Positions 25,115 through 59,640 of a DNA stretch of 64,000 nt are shown one piece after another. The stretch spans positions 46,423,951 to 46,487,950 of the forward strand of contig NC_090768.1 in assembly GCF_036898095.1 (NCBI RefSeq), given 5' to 3'. A program made the position numbers and the translations under genes. Numbering within the stretch: the first letter of the stretch is position 1; each line of letters begins with the position of its first letter. This stretch comes from Palaemon carinicauda. Lineage: Eukaryota; Arthropoda; Malacostraca; Decapoda; Palaemonidae. The notes beneath the pieces were generated by a model. The model saw only the letters and a list, made by a program, of their open reading frames with translations, did no database searches and was not told the origin of the DNA.

Positions 25115-25325
25115 ATTTGTGATTTTTCCAGCCCTGGACTTCACCTGGTTTGTTATATGAGTTTCCTGAGATACTTATAACAAAGGATGATGACTAATCT
25201 TTTTTTCAATAGTATATTGATGTAGTGTCTTTTGCCCTCCTTAGCAAGGATGAGACCTAATAAAGGACTTAGGTTTGTATAGTTAGTAGAAATACAAAGT
25301 ACTTATAAAATTTGTGATTCTTCCT
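25115..25325 (+). mobile_element. right end of the older DIRS relic interrupted by DIRS-I
   Basis: Contains AGGTTTGTATAGTTAGTAGA followed by AATACAAA, the right-terminal phrase also seen at 47706-47750 and 51228-51275. It is the probable partner of the gag relic at 18420-18718; the internal coding part is missing. Confidence 0.5.
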
Positions 25326-25352
25326 GATAAGTTTGTTTGTATTCAGTATGTC

Positions 25353-25531
25353 TTTTTCAATATTAATCTTACCCGATGATCATGTAGCTGTCAACTCTGT
25401 TGCCCGACAGAAATCTACGGTCGGGATACGCCAGCGATCGCTATACAGGTGGGGGTGAGCACAACAGCGCCATCTGTGGTCAGGTACTCCAGTACTTCTT
25501 GTCAACACCACCTCAATTTTTCCTCTGTCGT
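25353..25531 (+). repeat. DIRS-II left inverted terminal repeat
   Basis: Matches the complement of 31910-32110 almost base for base, including the CAGCGATCGCTATAC segment. Confidence 0.9.
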
Positions 25532-26693
25532 GCCACCGGCTAGACCTACTTGGATACGCTGTTGATTCTGGAGTTATTGTTCACGATTTGGTGATGTATT
25601 TGCTCTAGAGTTTAGCCTTCGCTATTCAGGAAGCTTTAACATTAGCTTAGCAAGTTTTTTATATTAATTTGATTTAATTTTGGTGACGAAGAGAGTATGA
25701 ACTCTCTTTCACTTTTAAATGGCCGACCCTTCCCTTAGACGGAAGTGTTGGTGTCTAAGAGAGTATAGACTCTCTTTCTTAATTTTGCTTAACAAAGTTA
25801 TAGATTTATTTTATATCTCTCCGCCTTTTATAGGCCTCTTCGATTAACTTCCTTTTATTATAAACTTATAAAAATTAATTTTTATGTTTGTTTATATGCG
25901 ACCTTTCCTAATAGTAGGCGGTCTTTTCTTGGAACCGAACTTAATTAACATTGAGCCCGTCATATCGTTTTTACCTGTTAAGATTTTATGCTATTTTAAT
26001 TTTAATGTTTTTGAAAGAATTTCTTTGATAGTCTCGTACTGTTTTCAAAGTTGAACTAACGTTTTGTTTTGTCTCCGCAGTTGTTGACGTTCAGAACGTT
26101 CAACTTGCGCTCTATCGTTACGATAGAGAGAGAGTATTCACGGTTTCACGTTGCAGTAAGAGTAAACCGATTCTAGCATTTTGTTCATTCTTTCTTAGCT
26201 TAAATGGTTTTAATTCTAATAAAGGAACTTTTTATTTGGGAAATCTTTCAGTTTTTTTCCTTTAACAATAATATGTTTTAACGATATATATAATTGGGTT
26301 CATCTCTCAGGTTCTAAGTCAAGAGAGAGAGAGATAGAGACGGAGGGAGAGAGAGGAGGATAAACGTTTCGTTCAAGCGGGTAACGTTGTTATCGTTTTT
26401 GCTCTTCTCCCTAGTCTCTTTAGGGGAAGAAGGTAAACGTTTCTAGAGTTTTATTCTTGTTCCCAGGCTTTATGCGGTGAGAGATTTTAAACGTAGTTTA
26501 TTTGATCTAGTGTTTAGTCTCTTTTCCAGCCACTGAATTCTTTATCTTTCATTATGTTTTTCTGTTACATTGTAATACTGTTTTCGCAATTACTAACTTT
26601 TAATGAAGGATAGAATTGCGTGTTTCAGGTACAAACCACTTAAAGTTTCGAGTTCAGTGAAATAAGTGCAAACAGAAAATCAAAAGTGATAAA
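25532..26693 (+). other. DIRS-II 5' region without a recognisable gag start
   Basis: In DIRS-III the gag ATG and Cys module come about 200 bp after the left repeat. Here about 1.1 kb of sequence intervenes, with GAGAGA clusters (26120-26135, 26310-26360) and repeated AGAGAGTAT(G/A)(A/G)ACTCTCTTTC (25686, 25757), and no Cys module. It may be a replacement or insertion that removed the gag N-terminus. Confidence 0.55.
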
Positions 26694-27469
26694 GTGATAA
26701 GCGCAAAGTGTTACAGTGTTGCGTTCGAGGGTTCGTCTGTTCGTGCCAGTTGTTCGCCTAGTCTGGGACCTCTTACAAGTTCCCAAGCCCAGGGGAGAAG
26801 TAATGTCGAAGGACTTATGGGTTCATCAGGCCTTGATCGACGAACAGACGTTTCCCTCCGTGGTTTCGGGTGTATCCACTCACGTAGCCGACGTGATCAC
26901 CCCACCCACACAAAGACGAGAGAGCCCATTTATTCCTCGTCTGCGGAAGAGGTTTCTCGCAGAAACCATGGACCAAATCTTGCAGCTTTTAAGTGCAAGT
27001 CGGTCCCTTCCGCGCAAGTCCAACTCCTAGGTGTAGCCACTGCCACTGGGTCAGTTCGGACTTGCTGCAGTACGACAACTGCACACCTCCCAGAGAGGCA
27101 AGGTGGTACCGCAACAGGCAGTAACTCCGTCTGTTGCCGCACCAGCTGTTTTAGACCCTCAGTCTCAACGGACAGTAGCTCCGTTTGTTGTTGTCTTTCA
27201 TAGACCCTAGTGGTCCATGCTGCAGACTATACAGTCTCAGCTTGCTCCTTCATACAGGAGTATCATGCTGGAAGGTTGACAATGCAGCCTGTTAACCTAC
27301 AACCCGCCGAGGTTGTGCGCTCAGCAGATACTGCGGCTGCCTGCTCCCACCCTCCACCTGTGAGAGCTCCACCTCCGATGCGCAGTCCACCCTGCCAGAC
27401 GCATGTTCTTGCTGCGCCTCCTGCTTTCATGCGTGAGTTGCCGCATCGGGAGTTGCCGGGTTCCAGCAC

Positions 27470-28015
27470 TATGAGGCAACCTCCTCAACCCATGAAGCAG
27501 GAGCCTCATGCTATGCGGCATCCTCCTCAACCCATGAGGCAGGAGCCTCATGCTATGCGGCAACCTCCTCTACCCATGAGGCAGGAGCCTCATGCTATGC
27601 GGCATCCTCCTCAACCCATGAGGCAGGAGCCTCATGCTATGAGGAGCCTCATGCTATGCGGCATCCTCCTCAACCCATGAGGCAGGAGCCTCATGCTATG
27701 AGGAGCCTCATGCTATGCGACATCCTCCTCAACCCATGAGGCAGGAGCCTCATGCTATGAGGAGCCTCATGCTATGAGGAGCCTCATGCTATGCGGCATC
27801 CTCCTCAACCCATGAGGCAGGAGCCTCATGCTATGAGGAGCCTCATGCTATGCGACATCCTCCTCAACCCATGAGGCAGGAGCCTCATGCTATGAGGAGC
27901 CTCATGCTATGCGGCATCCTCCTCAACCCTTGAGGCAGGAGCCTCATGCTATGCGGCAACCTCCTCAACCCATGAGGCAGGAGCCTCATACTATGCGGCA
28001 TCCTCCTCAACCCAT
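27470..28015 (+). repeat. gag minisatellite, 42-bp unit
   Basis: Unit CATCCTCCTCAACCCATGAG + GCAGGAGCCTCATGCTATGC + GG, encoding HPPQPMRQEPHAMR. About ten or more copies are present, some with an extra GAGCCTCATGCTATGAG duplication. DIRS-III has a non-expanded, diverged counterpart at 36180-36540. Confidence 0.9.
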
Positions 28016-28165
28016 GCGGCCTGAGCCTCATCCCTTGCAGCATGAGCCTCATCCCATGCAGCATGAGCCTCATACCATGCAGCATGAGCCTCATCCCATG
28101 CAGCATGAGCCTCATCCCATGCAGCATGAGCCTCATCCCATGCAGCATAAGCCGCATGCCATGCA
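28016..28165 (+). repeat. gag minisatellite, 21-bp unit type A
   Basis: Unit CATGAGCCTCATCCCATGCA + G, encoding HEPHPMQ; about six copies. Confidence 0.9.
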
Positions 28166-28465
28166 ACATGCTCGGCATACCTTACAGCATGCTCTACATA
28201 CAGCATGCTCTGCATACCTTACAGCATGCTCTGCATACCTTACAGCATGCTCTGCATACCTTACAGCATGCTCTGCATACCTTACAGCATGCTCTGCATT
28301 CCTTACAGCATGCTCTGCATACCTTACAGCATGCTCTGCATACTATGCTCTGCATACAGCATGCTCTGCATACCTTACAACATGCTCTGCATTCCTTACA
28401 GCATGCTCTGCATACAGCATGCTCTGCATACCTTACAGCATGCTCTGCATACCTTACCGCATGCT
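28166..28465 (+). repeat. gag minisatellite, 21-bp unit type B
   Basis: Unit CATGCTCTGCATACCTTACA + G, encoding HALHTLQ; about fourteen copies including shortened ones. It grades from type A through intermediate units at 28140-28200, which suggests serial expansion. Confidence 0.9.
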
Positions 28466-28523
28466 CCTCAGTCACACATCTTTGGTTGTTGCCAACTCAC
28501 AAGACTGTCAAGCAGTTTCATAA

Positions 28524-28901
28524 CGTTGCCTTCTGGTCTGCTGCTTTTGCACCAGTGAAACCCTCACTGAGAGAACTTAGTTTTTCTCGGATATGGTTCC
28601 TGTAGATGAGAAAGTGCTATTCTCCCTCCTTCTGATATTCCCTTGAGGACTCTGTCATTTGGAGAGGAGCCTTAAGCTGCTTAGCCTCCTATGGACTTTT
28701 ATTTAAGCATAACATGCTTCCAGGGAGGGTAATGGTTCCGCTTCAGTCGCTAACCCCGTCTGTTGCCACACCTGCTCCCATAGACCTTGAGCTTTGTTGC
28801 AAGACATGCAGTCCAAGCTTAGTTCTTGTTAGAGGATTTTTTGTTTACGGAGTCAGTGTGTCACTGGGAAGACGTTCAACAACCAGCAGAGGGGACTTGT
28901 T
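28524..28901 (+). other. DIRS-II decayed junction between gag and RT
   Basis: No open frame. In DIRS-III this position holds the gag C-terminus and the RT fingers, so a deletion has occurred. Confidence 0.5.
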
Positions 28902-30491
28902 GTGACGCAGTGCGGCAACCTCAGTAACCCGATAAGGAGTTGTCTGTACTACCCAGACAGTCTAGACAGTTTCGGGTTGTCGCTGTACTTCCTCGCTTCC
29001 CCATGGTTGACAGTTCACAGACTGTGCAGCAGTACCATGATCTTGTGTCCGGCTCCGTCAGACGACTGGCTTTTAAGAGCTCCCACAAGTCGTCGCTGTC
29101 TGGAGAATCTCAGATGGACTATGGATCTGACCAAGGAACTGGGCCTCCTAGTCAATTTAGAGGAGTCCCAGCTTGTCCCATCCCAGACCTTTGTCTACCT
29201 GGGTATGGAGCTTCAGAGTCGAGCTTTTCGGGCTTTTCCGTCGGCCCCAAGAATCTACCAAGCCCTAGAATGCATCCAGAGCATGCTGAGAAGGAACCGA
29301 TGCTCAGTCAGGTAGTGGATGAGTCTAACAGGGACACTTTCATCGCTGGCCCTGTTCATCGAGTTAGGGAGACTCCACCTCCGCCCCCTTCAGTATCATC
29401 TAGCTGCTCACTGGATAAAGGACATGACGCTAGAGACGGTCTCAGTTCCTGTTTCCGAAGAGAGGAGGTCTACTCTAACGTGGTGAAAGAACAGCTTTCT
29501 TCTCAAGGAAGGTCTACCTTTGGCTGTTCAGAAACCCGACCGCCGTCTCTTCTCGGACGCATCAGACACGGGCTGGGGTGCGACTTTGGACGGACAGGAA
29601 TGCTCGGGAACATGGAATCAGGAGCAAAGGACACTTCACATCAATTGCAAGGAGCTGTTGGCGGTTCATCTGGCCTTGATAAACTTCAAGTCCCTCCAGC
29701 TTAACAAGGTGGTGGAGGTGGACTCTGACAACACCACAGCCTTGGCTTACATCTCCAAGCAGGGAGGGACTCATTCGTGGAAGTTGTTCTAGATCGCAAG
29801 GGACCTCCTCATCTGGTCAAAAGATCGAAAGCTCACGCTGGTAACGAGGTTCATTCAGGGCGATATGAATGTCATGGCAGATCGCCTCAGCCGGAAGGGT
29901 CAGGTCATCCCCACAGAGTGGACCCTTCACAAGAATGTTTGCAGCAGACTTTGGGCCCTGTGGGGTCAGCCAACCATAGATCTGTTCGCTACCTCGATAA
30001 CCTAGAGGCTCCCGTTGTATTGTTCTCCGATTCCAGACCCAGCAGCAGTTCACGTGGATGCTTTTCTGCTGGATTGGTCCCATCTCGACCTGTATGCATT
30101 CCCGCCGTTCAAGATTGTCAACAGGGTACTTCAGAAGTTCGCCTCTCGCAAAGGGACACGGCTGACGTTGGTTGCTCCCCTCTGGCCCGCGAGAGAATGG
30201 TTCATAGAGGTACTGCAATGGCTGGTCGACATTCCCAGGACTCTTCCTCTAGGAGTGGACCTTCTACGTCAACCTCACGTAAAGAAGGTACACCCAATCC
30301 TCCACGCTCTTCGTCTGACTGCCTTCAGACTATCGAAAGACTCTCAAGAGCTAGGGGCTTTTCGAAGGAGGCAGCCAGAGCGATTGCCAGTGCAAGGAGG
30401 ACATCCACTCTCAGAGTCTATCAGTCTAAAGGGGAAGTCTTCCGAAGCTGGTACAAGGCCAATCCAGTTTCCTCAACCAGTACCACTGTAA
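28902..30491 (+). pseudogene. DIRS-II truncated reverse transcriptase / RNase H / methyltransferase-like region
   Basis: The RT starts in the palm: the catalytic YLDD is changed to PSDD before WLLRAPTSRRCLE, and the thumb follows (LGLLVNLEESQLVPSQ). RNase H is at about 29540-29790 (FSDASDTGWG, INCKELLAV, DSDNTTALAY). The C-terminal part (30015-30491) has YCSPIPDPAAVHVDAF, YAFPPF and LVAPLWPAREWF. Stops at 29315 and 29790 break the frame, and the fingers and first catalytic Asp are deleted. Strong nucleotide similarity to DIRS-III. Confidence 0.8.
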
Positions 30492-31388
30492 CCCAGATTG
30501 CTGACTTCCTGTTACATCTAAGGAACGTAAGATCCCTTTCAGCTCCTACGATCAAGGGTTACAGAAGTATGTTGGCAGCGGTTTTCCGCCACAGAGGCTT
30601 GGATCTTTCCACCAACAAAGATCTACAGGACCTCCTTAGGTCTTTTGAGACCTCAAAGGAACGTCGGTTGCCCACTCCAGGCTGGAATCTAGACGTGGTC
30701 CTAAGGTTCCTTATGTCATCAAGATTTGAACCTCTCCAATCAGCCTCTTTTAAGGACCTCACATTAAAAACTCTTTTCCTCGTGTGCTTGGCAACAGCTA
30801 AAAGAGTAAGTGAGATCCACGCCTTCAGCAGGAACATAGTTTTCACTTCTGAAACGGCTACATGTTCCTTGCAGCTCGGTTTTTTGCTAAAACGAGCTTC
30901 CTTCTCGTCCTTGGCCTAAGTCGTTCGAGATCCCAAGCCTGTCCAACTTGGTGGGGAACGAACTGGAGAGAGTACTTTGCCCAGTTAGAGCTCTTAGGTA
31001 CTATCTAAAAAGGTCATAACCTTTACGAGGACAATCAGAAGCCTTATGGTGTGCTATCAAGAAGCCTTCTCTTCCAAGGTCTAAGAACTCAGTTTCTTAC
31101 TAAATCAGGCTTCTGATTAGGGAAGCACATTCTCATCTGAAGGAAGAAGACCTTGCTTTGCTGAAGGTAAGGACACATGAAGTGAGAGCTGTGGCTACTT
31201 CAGTGGCCTTCAAACAGAACCGTTCTCTGCAGAGTGTTATGGATGCAACCTATTGGAGAAGCAAGTCAGTGTTCGCATCATTCTATCTCAAAGATGTCCA
31301 GTCTCTTTACGAGAACTGCTACACCCTGGGACCATTCGTAGCAACGAATGCAGTAGTAGGCGGGGGCTCAGCCACTACATTCCCATAA
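30318..31388 (+). pseudogene. DIRS-II tyrosine recombinase
   Basis: The N-terminal half lies in the frame open from 29777 to 30919: ERLSRARGFSKEAARAIASA, the APTIKGYRSML helix, and the first Arg in TAKRVSEIHAFS. After frame loss near 30890 and several stops, the C-terminal part reappears at 31158-31388 with HEVRAVATS and the nucleophile Tyr in FASFYLKD. Inactive copy of the same gene as in DIRS-III. Confidence 0.8.
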
Positions 31389-31773
31389 TCCCATAACCTT
31401 TTTAACCTTTCTCTTGAATACTTTTTATGGGTTGTACGGTCGGCTAAGAAGCCTTCCACATCCTTGTTGATTTGGCGGGTGGTCAATTCTTTCTTGAGAA
31501 GCGCCGAGGTTAAAGGTTGTGATGAGGTCCTTTAGTATGGGTTGCAGCCCTTTATACTTCAGCACCTAAGAGTCGTTCAGCATCCTAAGAGGACCGCTAC
31601 GCTCAGTAAGGAAGACGTACTTAATAAAGGCAGAGTAATGGTTCAAGTCGTCTTCCTTACCAGGTACTTATTTGTTTTATGTTATTTTTGAATAACTAAT
31701 AAAATGAAATACAGGATACTTAGCTTCTTTGTTAACATGTATGCTGGTCTCCACCCACCACCCTGGGTGTGAA

Positions 31774-31865
31774 TCAGCTACATGATCATCGGGTAAGATT
31801 AATATTGAAAAATGTTATTTTCATTAGTAAAATAAATTTTTGAATATACTTACCCGATGATCATG
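31774..31865 (+). repeat. DIRS-II internal complementary region
   Basis: Reads GGGTAAGATTAATATTGAAA (complement of the left end) directly into TGTTATTTTCATTAGTAAAA (complement of the right end). Confidence 0.9.
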
Positions 31866-31909
31866 ATTTAATTGACCCACCCTTCCTCCCCATAGAGAAC
31901 CAGTGGACC

Positions 31910-32110
31910 GAGGAAAAAATTGAGGTGGTGTTGACAAGAAGTACTGGAGTACCTGACCACAGATGGCGCTGTTGTGCTCACCCCCACCTGTATAGCGATC
32001 GCTGGCGTATCCCGACCGTAGATTTCTGTCGGGCAACAGAGTTGACAGCTACATGATCATCGGGTAAGTATATTCAAAAATTTATTTTACTAATGAAAAT
32101 AACATTTTTC
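31910..32110 (+). repeat. DIRS-II right inverted terminal repeat
   Basis: Complement of the left repeat plus the right-specific extension AAGTATATTCAAAAATTTAT. It holds a strong splice-donor-like CGGGTAAGTA at 32061-32070. Confidence 0.9.
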
Positions 32111-32352
32111 AAATTTGATTTGGTGTTTCAGTATTAGGTAAAAACATTTTGTATAGTAGTTTGCTAAAAGGCCGTTTGGTCTCGGTTAATATTTATGTTC
32201 AACATTGCACAAGTTTTCTATAGGAGGCCCTTCAGTTAGGTTTTTGCTAGTTGGTCAAATCAAATTTCATGGATTTGGCGACAAATAGGGTCATTCTCAC
32301 ATATAATGAGTTTCATCTTGCCAGTTACCCAATAATGAATGTTCTCTTTCAG
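32111..32352 (+). other. sequence between DIRS-II and the first visible FSAF1-like exon
   Basis: AT-rich, ending in a pyrimidine tract and the acceptor. Presumed intron. Confidence 0.5.
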
Positions 32353-56568
<24,216 letters not shown>

Positions 56569-56580
56569 TGAAAGGTGTTT

Positions 56581-56586
56581 AATAAA
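56581..56586 (+). promoter_or_regulatory. polyadenylation signal of the FSAF1-like gene
   Basis: AATAAA 12 bases after the stop codon. A very short 3' untranslated region is implied unless a later signal is used. Confidence 0.6.
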
Positions 56587-56655
56587 AATCCTTCGTATTA
56601 TACTTTGTAAAAGATGTATATTTTTTCCTTTTGAGGCATGAAAATTCAGGGCAGT

Positions 56656-56727
56656 GGTTGAATTCTGTTTCTTTTACAAATAGTCTTATCCGGTTGAATT
56701 CTGTTTCTTTTACAAATAGTCTTATCC
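56656..56727. repeat. exact 36-bp tandem duplication
   Basis: Two identical copies of a 36-bp segment that starts GGTTGAATTCTG and ends CTTATCC, about 90 bp after the FSAF1-like stop codon. Confidence 0.95.
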
Positions 56728-57279
56728 GGAGAATTTTTTACCTCTGGTAGTTACGTAGATCTATTAGTCACTAATTCTCTTATGCTATACCAGTACTCTT
56801 GGTTCACCAGTTGAGACCTGAATTTACTTTAATTTTTCTTTAGATAAAAACTGATTATACTGTTGCTTATCTGTCTTACCTGGGTAAAACATATATAGAA
56901 TGAAGTTTTGAGTGATCTGTCACTTCGGAATTGATCACGGTTGGGGAATAAGAAGGTAAAGCCAATTGTCCCATTAAATGAAAGCATCATCAACATAATA
57001 TAAAGATGGATATCATCTAATTTTCAAGATTATCCTATTAAAGACAAAGACTAGTTCGAAGATGATTGTAGGCGTGTTAATTTTGAAAAACAAGAAGCTT
57101 ATAATCTTTGGTAAAGAAATGCTGTAAATTTGAACTTACTGTACTTATATTGATTATAACCAATCAACTTTATTCATAAAAGAAATCCTTCTTGTTAAAA
57201 ATGCAGAACATGAATGGTGAGCTACCCTCAAATCTGTATTTCCATGTATGATCTTTGAATAGAAAATACAAGTACAGTA
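56728..57279. other. downstream of FSAF1-like gene, no feature
   Basis: AT-rich sequence without a recognised gene or repeat. Confidence 0.45.
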
Positions 57280-58163
57280 CAATAATACTTTGACATACGA
57301 GTGCTCTAACATACGAGCAAGCTGCCGAGCAAATTTTTGCATTGAGATACGAGTATGCTTACAGATGCTAACGCTAGGTGGCCCAGCGCTTGGGAGTGCT
57401 CTAAGCCCGCATCACTCGTTCATTTCACATGATCATCGATTTTAGTACACATCTCCCATGTAGTCTTTGCAGTACAGTATTTACATGATTTTAACTGTAC
57501 ATTTTTTTCACCTTTTTCATAATAAGTGATGAGTCCTAAGAAAGGGAATGATAATGTTGGCAGTGCGAAGAAAAAATACACATGATGATGACAGAGGAGA
57601 GGCATGAAATTATCGAGTAACACTAGCGTGGTGTCCACGTGAGTGAGTTGGCGTGCCATTACTAGCTAAGTACCTCGACAATATGTACAATCCTCAAGCA
57701 GTAAAAAAAATACAAATTAAAAAAAGTAGAAGAAATTAATTAAGATTGAGTTTTGAGGAATGAAGCTAAGTGCAGTTAATTTTAAGTTTAAGTGTAAGGC
57801 TATGTGTAAGAAACAGTAAATACAGTACCGTCCAATTCACTCTCCTTCCCTTCCTCTCTCTCCTCTCTCTGCACACACCGCCGTTAGCTGCTATCGTCTG
57901 ACTTGAAAGTAAGAACTCCATAATAAAACATTTTATTACAGATCACAGTACAGTGATCATTTATATAATTTTTTAATGTAATGTAAAGTATGTTTATACT
58001 GTACTATTAGAAATGTTTTTTCCTTGTTATATAATTGATTTTGGGGTTTTTAGAAGGGCGGGAATGATTTCCATTATTTTCAGTTATATTTTAGTTATTG
58101 AGATACAAGCAATTTGACATATAGCTTGGTCCTGGAACGAATTGTGCTCGTATGTCAATACTG
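57280..58163. mobile_element. Tigger-like non-autonomous DNA transposon
   Basis: TA-flanked (57278-57279, 58164-58165). The left end CAATAATACTTTGACATACG and the complement of the right end CAGTATTGACATACGAGCAC share TTGACATACGAG. Second, inner copies of the ACATACGAG/ATACGAG words lie inside both ends. At 57532 a short transposase-like start (MSPKKGNDNVGSAKKK) is followed, after a frameshift, by MTEERHEIIE, resembling the N-terminal helix-turn-helix of Tigger transposases. The rest of the gene is missing. Confidence 0.7.
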
Positions 58164-58689
58164 TATATTACTCTATCTACAAGTAGCAACTTGACCTCTT
58201 AATAACAACAAAAGAATTCTTCAGAGATCATTCCTTCCCCTTTCCAAGGGGTAGCTATGCTGCGACCCACCTGCCATTTATTGAGAAGCAAGTGGTAATG
58301 GTTGGGTTAAAGAAAATAATTTTTAACAAGGTTGCAGATTTAATGGCCTCATGTTCAATGATAGACAACTAAACACTTGAGATTAAGTGTACTGTATTGA
58401 ATTTGGGTTTGTATGTATGAGCTTTGTTGACACTTATTTTCTCAAGATAAACTGTTTCCTCTGGCTTTTCAGTACATGGCATGTGGGTAGCAGCATAGCC
58501 ACCTCCTCCGTAAGGAATGATGCAACATGAAGGGATCGCTCCTATGAAATTGATATTGGTTACCAAGCGGCATAGTGGTCTGATTATTGAGAGGGAGACA
58601 TTGTTAGTTCTTTGCTTGAGAGAGGTGTTTAACAGCATATCCCAGTGAGCCTAATGTTAATTCAGGTAAAAGTGAAAAGATTGTTTGAC
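58164..58689. other. no gene recognised
   Basis: The minus-strand frame 58369-58638 has no recognised domain. Confidence 0.4.
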
Positions 58690-59640
58690 ACTGAAAAAAG
58701 ACGAGACGATAGGGTGTGCAGGTGTAAAGTTTGTGGCTACTAGGAGTTGGTTCATTTGGTTTAGGGAGCAAGCAAATTATCATAATATTCAAGTTCAAAG
58801 CAAAGCTGCTATTGGTGATGAGAAAGCAGCAAGTTGGTATCCTAATGTGTTGGGTGAGATAACTAAGAATGGGGGTTACCTAGCTAAACTGGTCTTGATG
58901 ATGAAACATTTATTTTTTAAATGTATGCCAAATCGTATCTACATTGCTGAGAAGACAGCACCAGCACAAAAATCTGGCCTGGAGAGACTGACTTTGCTAC
59001 AGCTGGAGAAGCAAATAGTTGAAGAAGTAAAGATAGACATACCAACTCCAGAGTCCAATCAAGAACATATCGGTAAGTTTTACACTGATACAGTAAATGT
59101 TGGGAAAGTTTGATGCCGAGGACCCCATCACTGAGAGATACAATAAGATTTACCGAGAAGTCATTGATTTGCTAGTGTATTACAAGCAGATCTTGGAGAA
59201 GATTGTAAATTTCCAGACTCGAGAGGAAAGCCACTTACAGAAAGTAGAAAGTACTGCAACTGATCCTGTACCCTTACCTCAGCTGCTGCTGTGGCTCCTC
59301 CAACTCTCAATTATTTCTGACTTGCCAGCCCCAGTATCTTCAGCACCCTTTGCAGGTTCTCCAGACTCACCTGCCCCAGTAGCATCTCTGTTACCCTCTG
59401 CAAGGTTTCCAGATTTGCATGCCCCAGTATTTCCAGCAACTTCTGCAGGTTCTCCTGACTTACTAGACCTAATAATTCCTGAAGGTTAACTTGACTCGCC
59501 TCCCCCTTATCTCCAGCACCTGCTGCATGTTATCCAGAATTGCCTGCACAATTATCTCCAGCAACCACTCCAGCTTCCTTCTCTCATTAAACCTCTCTCC
59601 ACTCCTTCCAGTGTACTAGTCAATTATAAAAGTACAGTAT
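58690..59640 (+). pseudogene. Tigger-like transposase, decayed central and C-terminal part
   Basis: The frame from 58685 reads SWFIWFREQANYHNIQVQSK, the CENP-B-type second DNA-binding segment of Tigger transposases, then a KNGGYLAK and CMPNRIYIAEK region around the first catalytic Asp. The DET triplet lies in another frame (about 58895-58910), so the DDE domain is broken. A later frame (59097-59489) has the helical C-terminal part and a Pro/Ala/Ser repeat (units like SPDSPAPV). No terminal repeats were found. Confidence 0.65.

Larger units (their letters stand above)
26694..28523 (+). pseudogene. DIRS-II gag remnant with repeat expansion
   Basis: The first 330 bp match DIRS-III gag (SPSLGPLTSSQAQGRSNVEG and the following ISSSAEE-like region). 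After several stops the frame enters a Pro/Gln/Arg/His-rich region that has become a tandem array (27470-28465). The conserved C-terminal helical part of gag is missing. Non-functional. Confidence 0.7.
25353..32110 (+). mobile_element. DIRS-II: DIRS-type retrotransposon, decayed
   Basis: About 6.76 kb. The ends TTTTTCAATATTAATC and the right CTAATGAAAATAACA are the same as those of DIRS-III, so both belong to one family. Inverted terminal repeats lie at 25353-25531 and 31910-32110, with an internal complementary region at 31774-31865. Gag lacks its N-terminus and holds an expanded minisatellite; RT lacks the fingers; the recombinase is frameshifted. It ends about 240 bp upstream of the first visible exon of the FSAF1-like gene, in the same orientation. 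Confidence 0.9.

Noticed and set aside
25120..25350. Possible upstream exon of the FSAF1-like gene between DIRS-I and DIRS-II
   Set aside because: No open frame with a proper donor; the sequence matches a DIRS right end.
27470..28465. CRISPR-like array
   Set aside because: Units are contiguous coding minisatellite repeats without unique spacers, in an animal retrotransposon.
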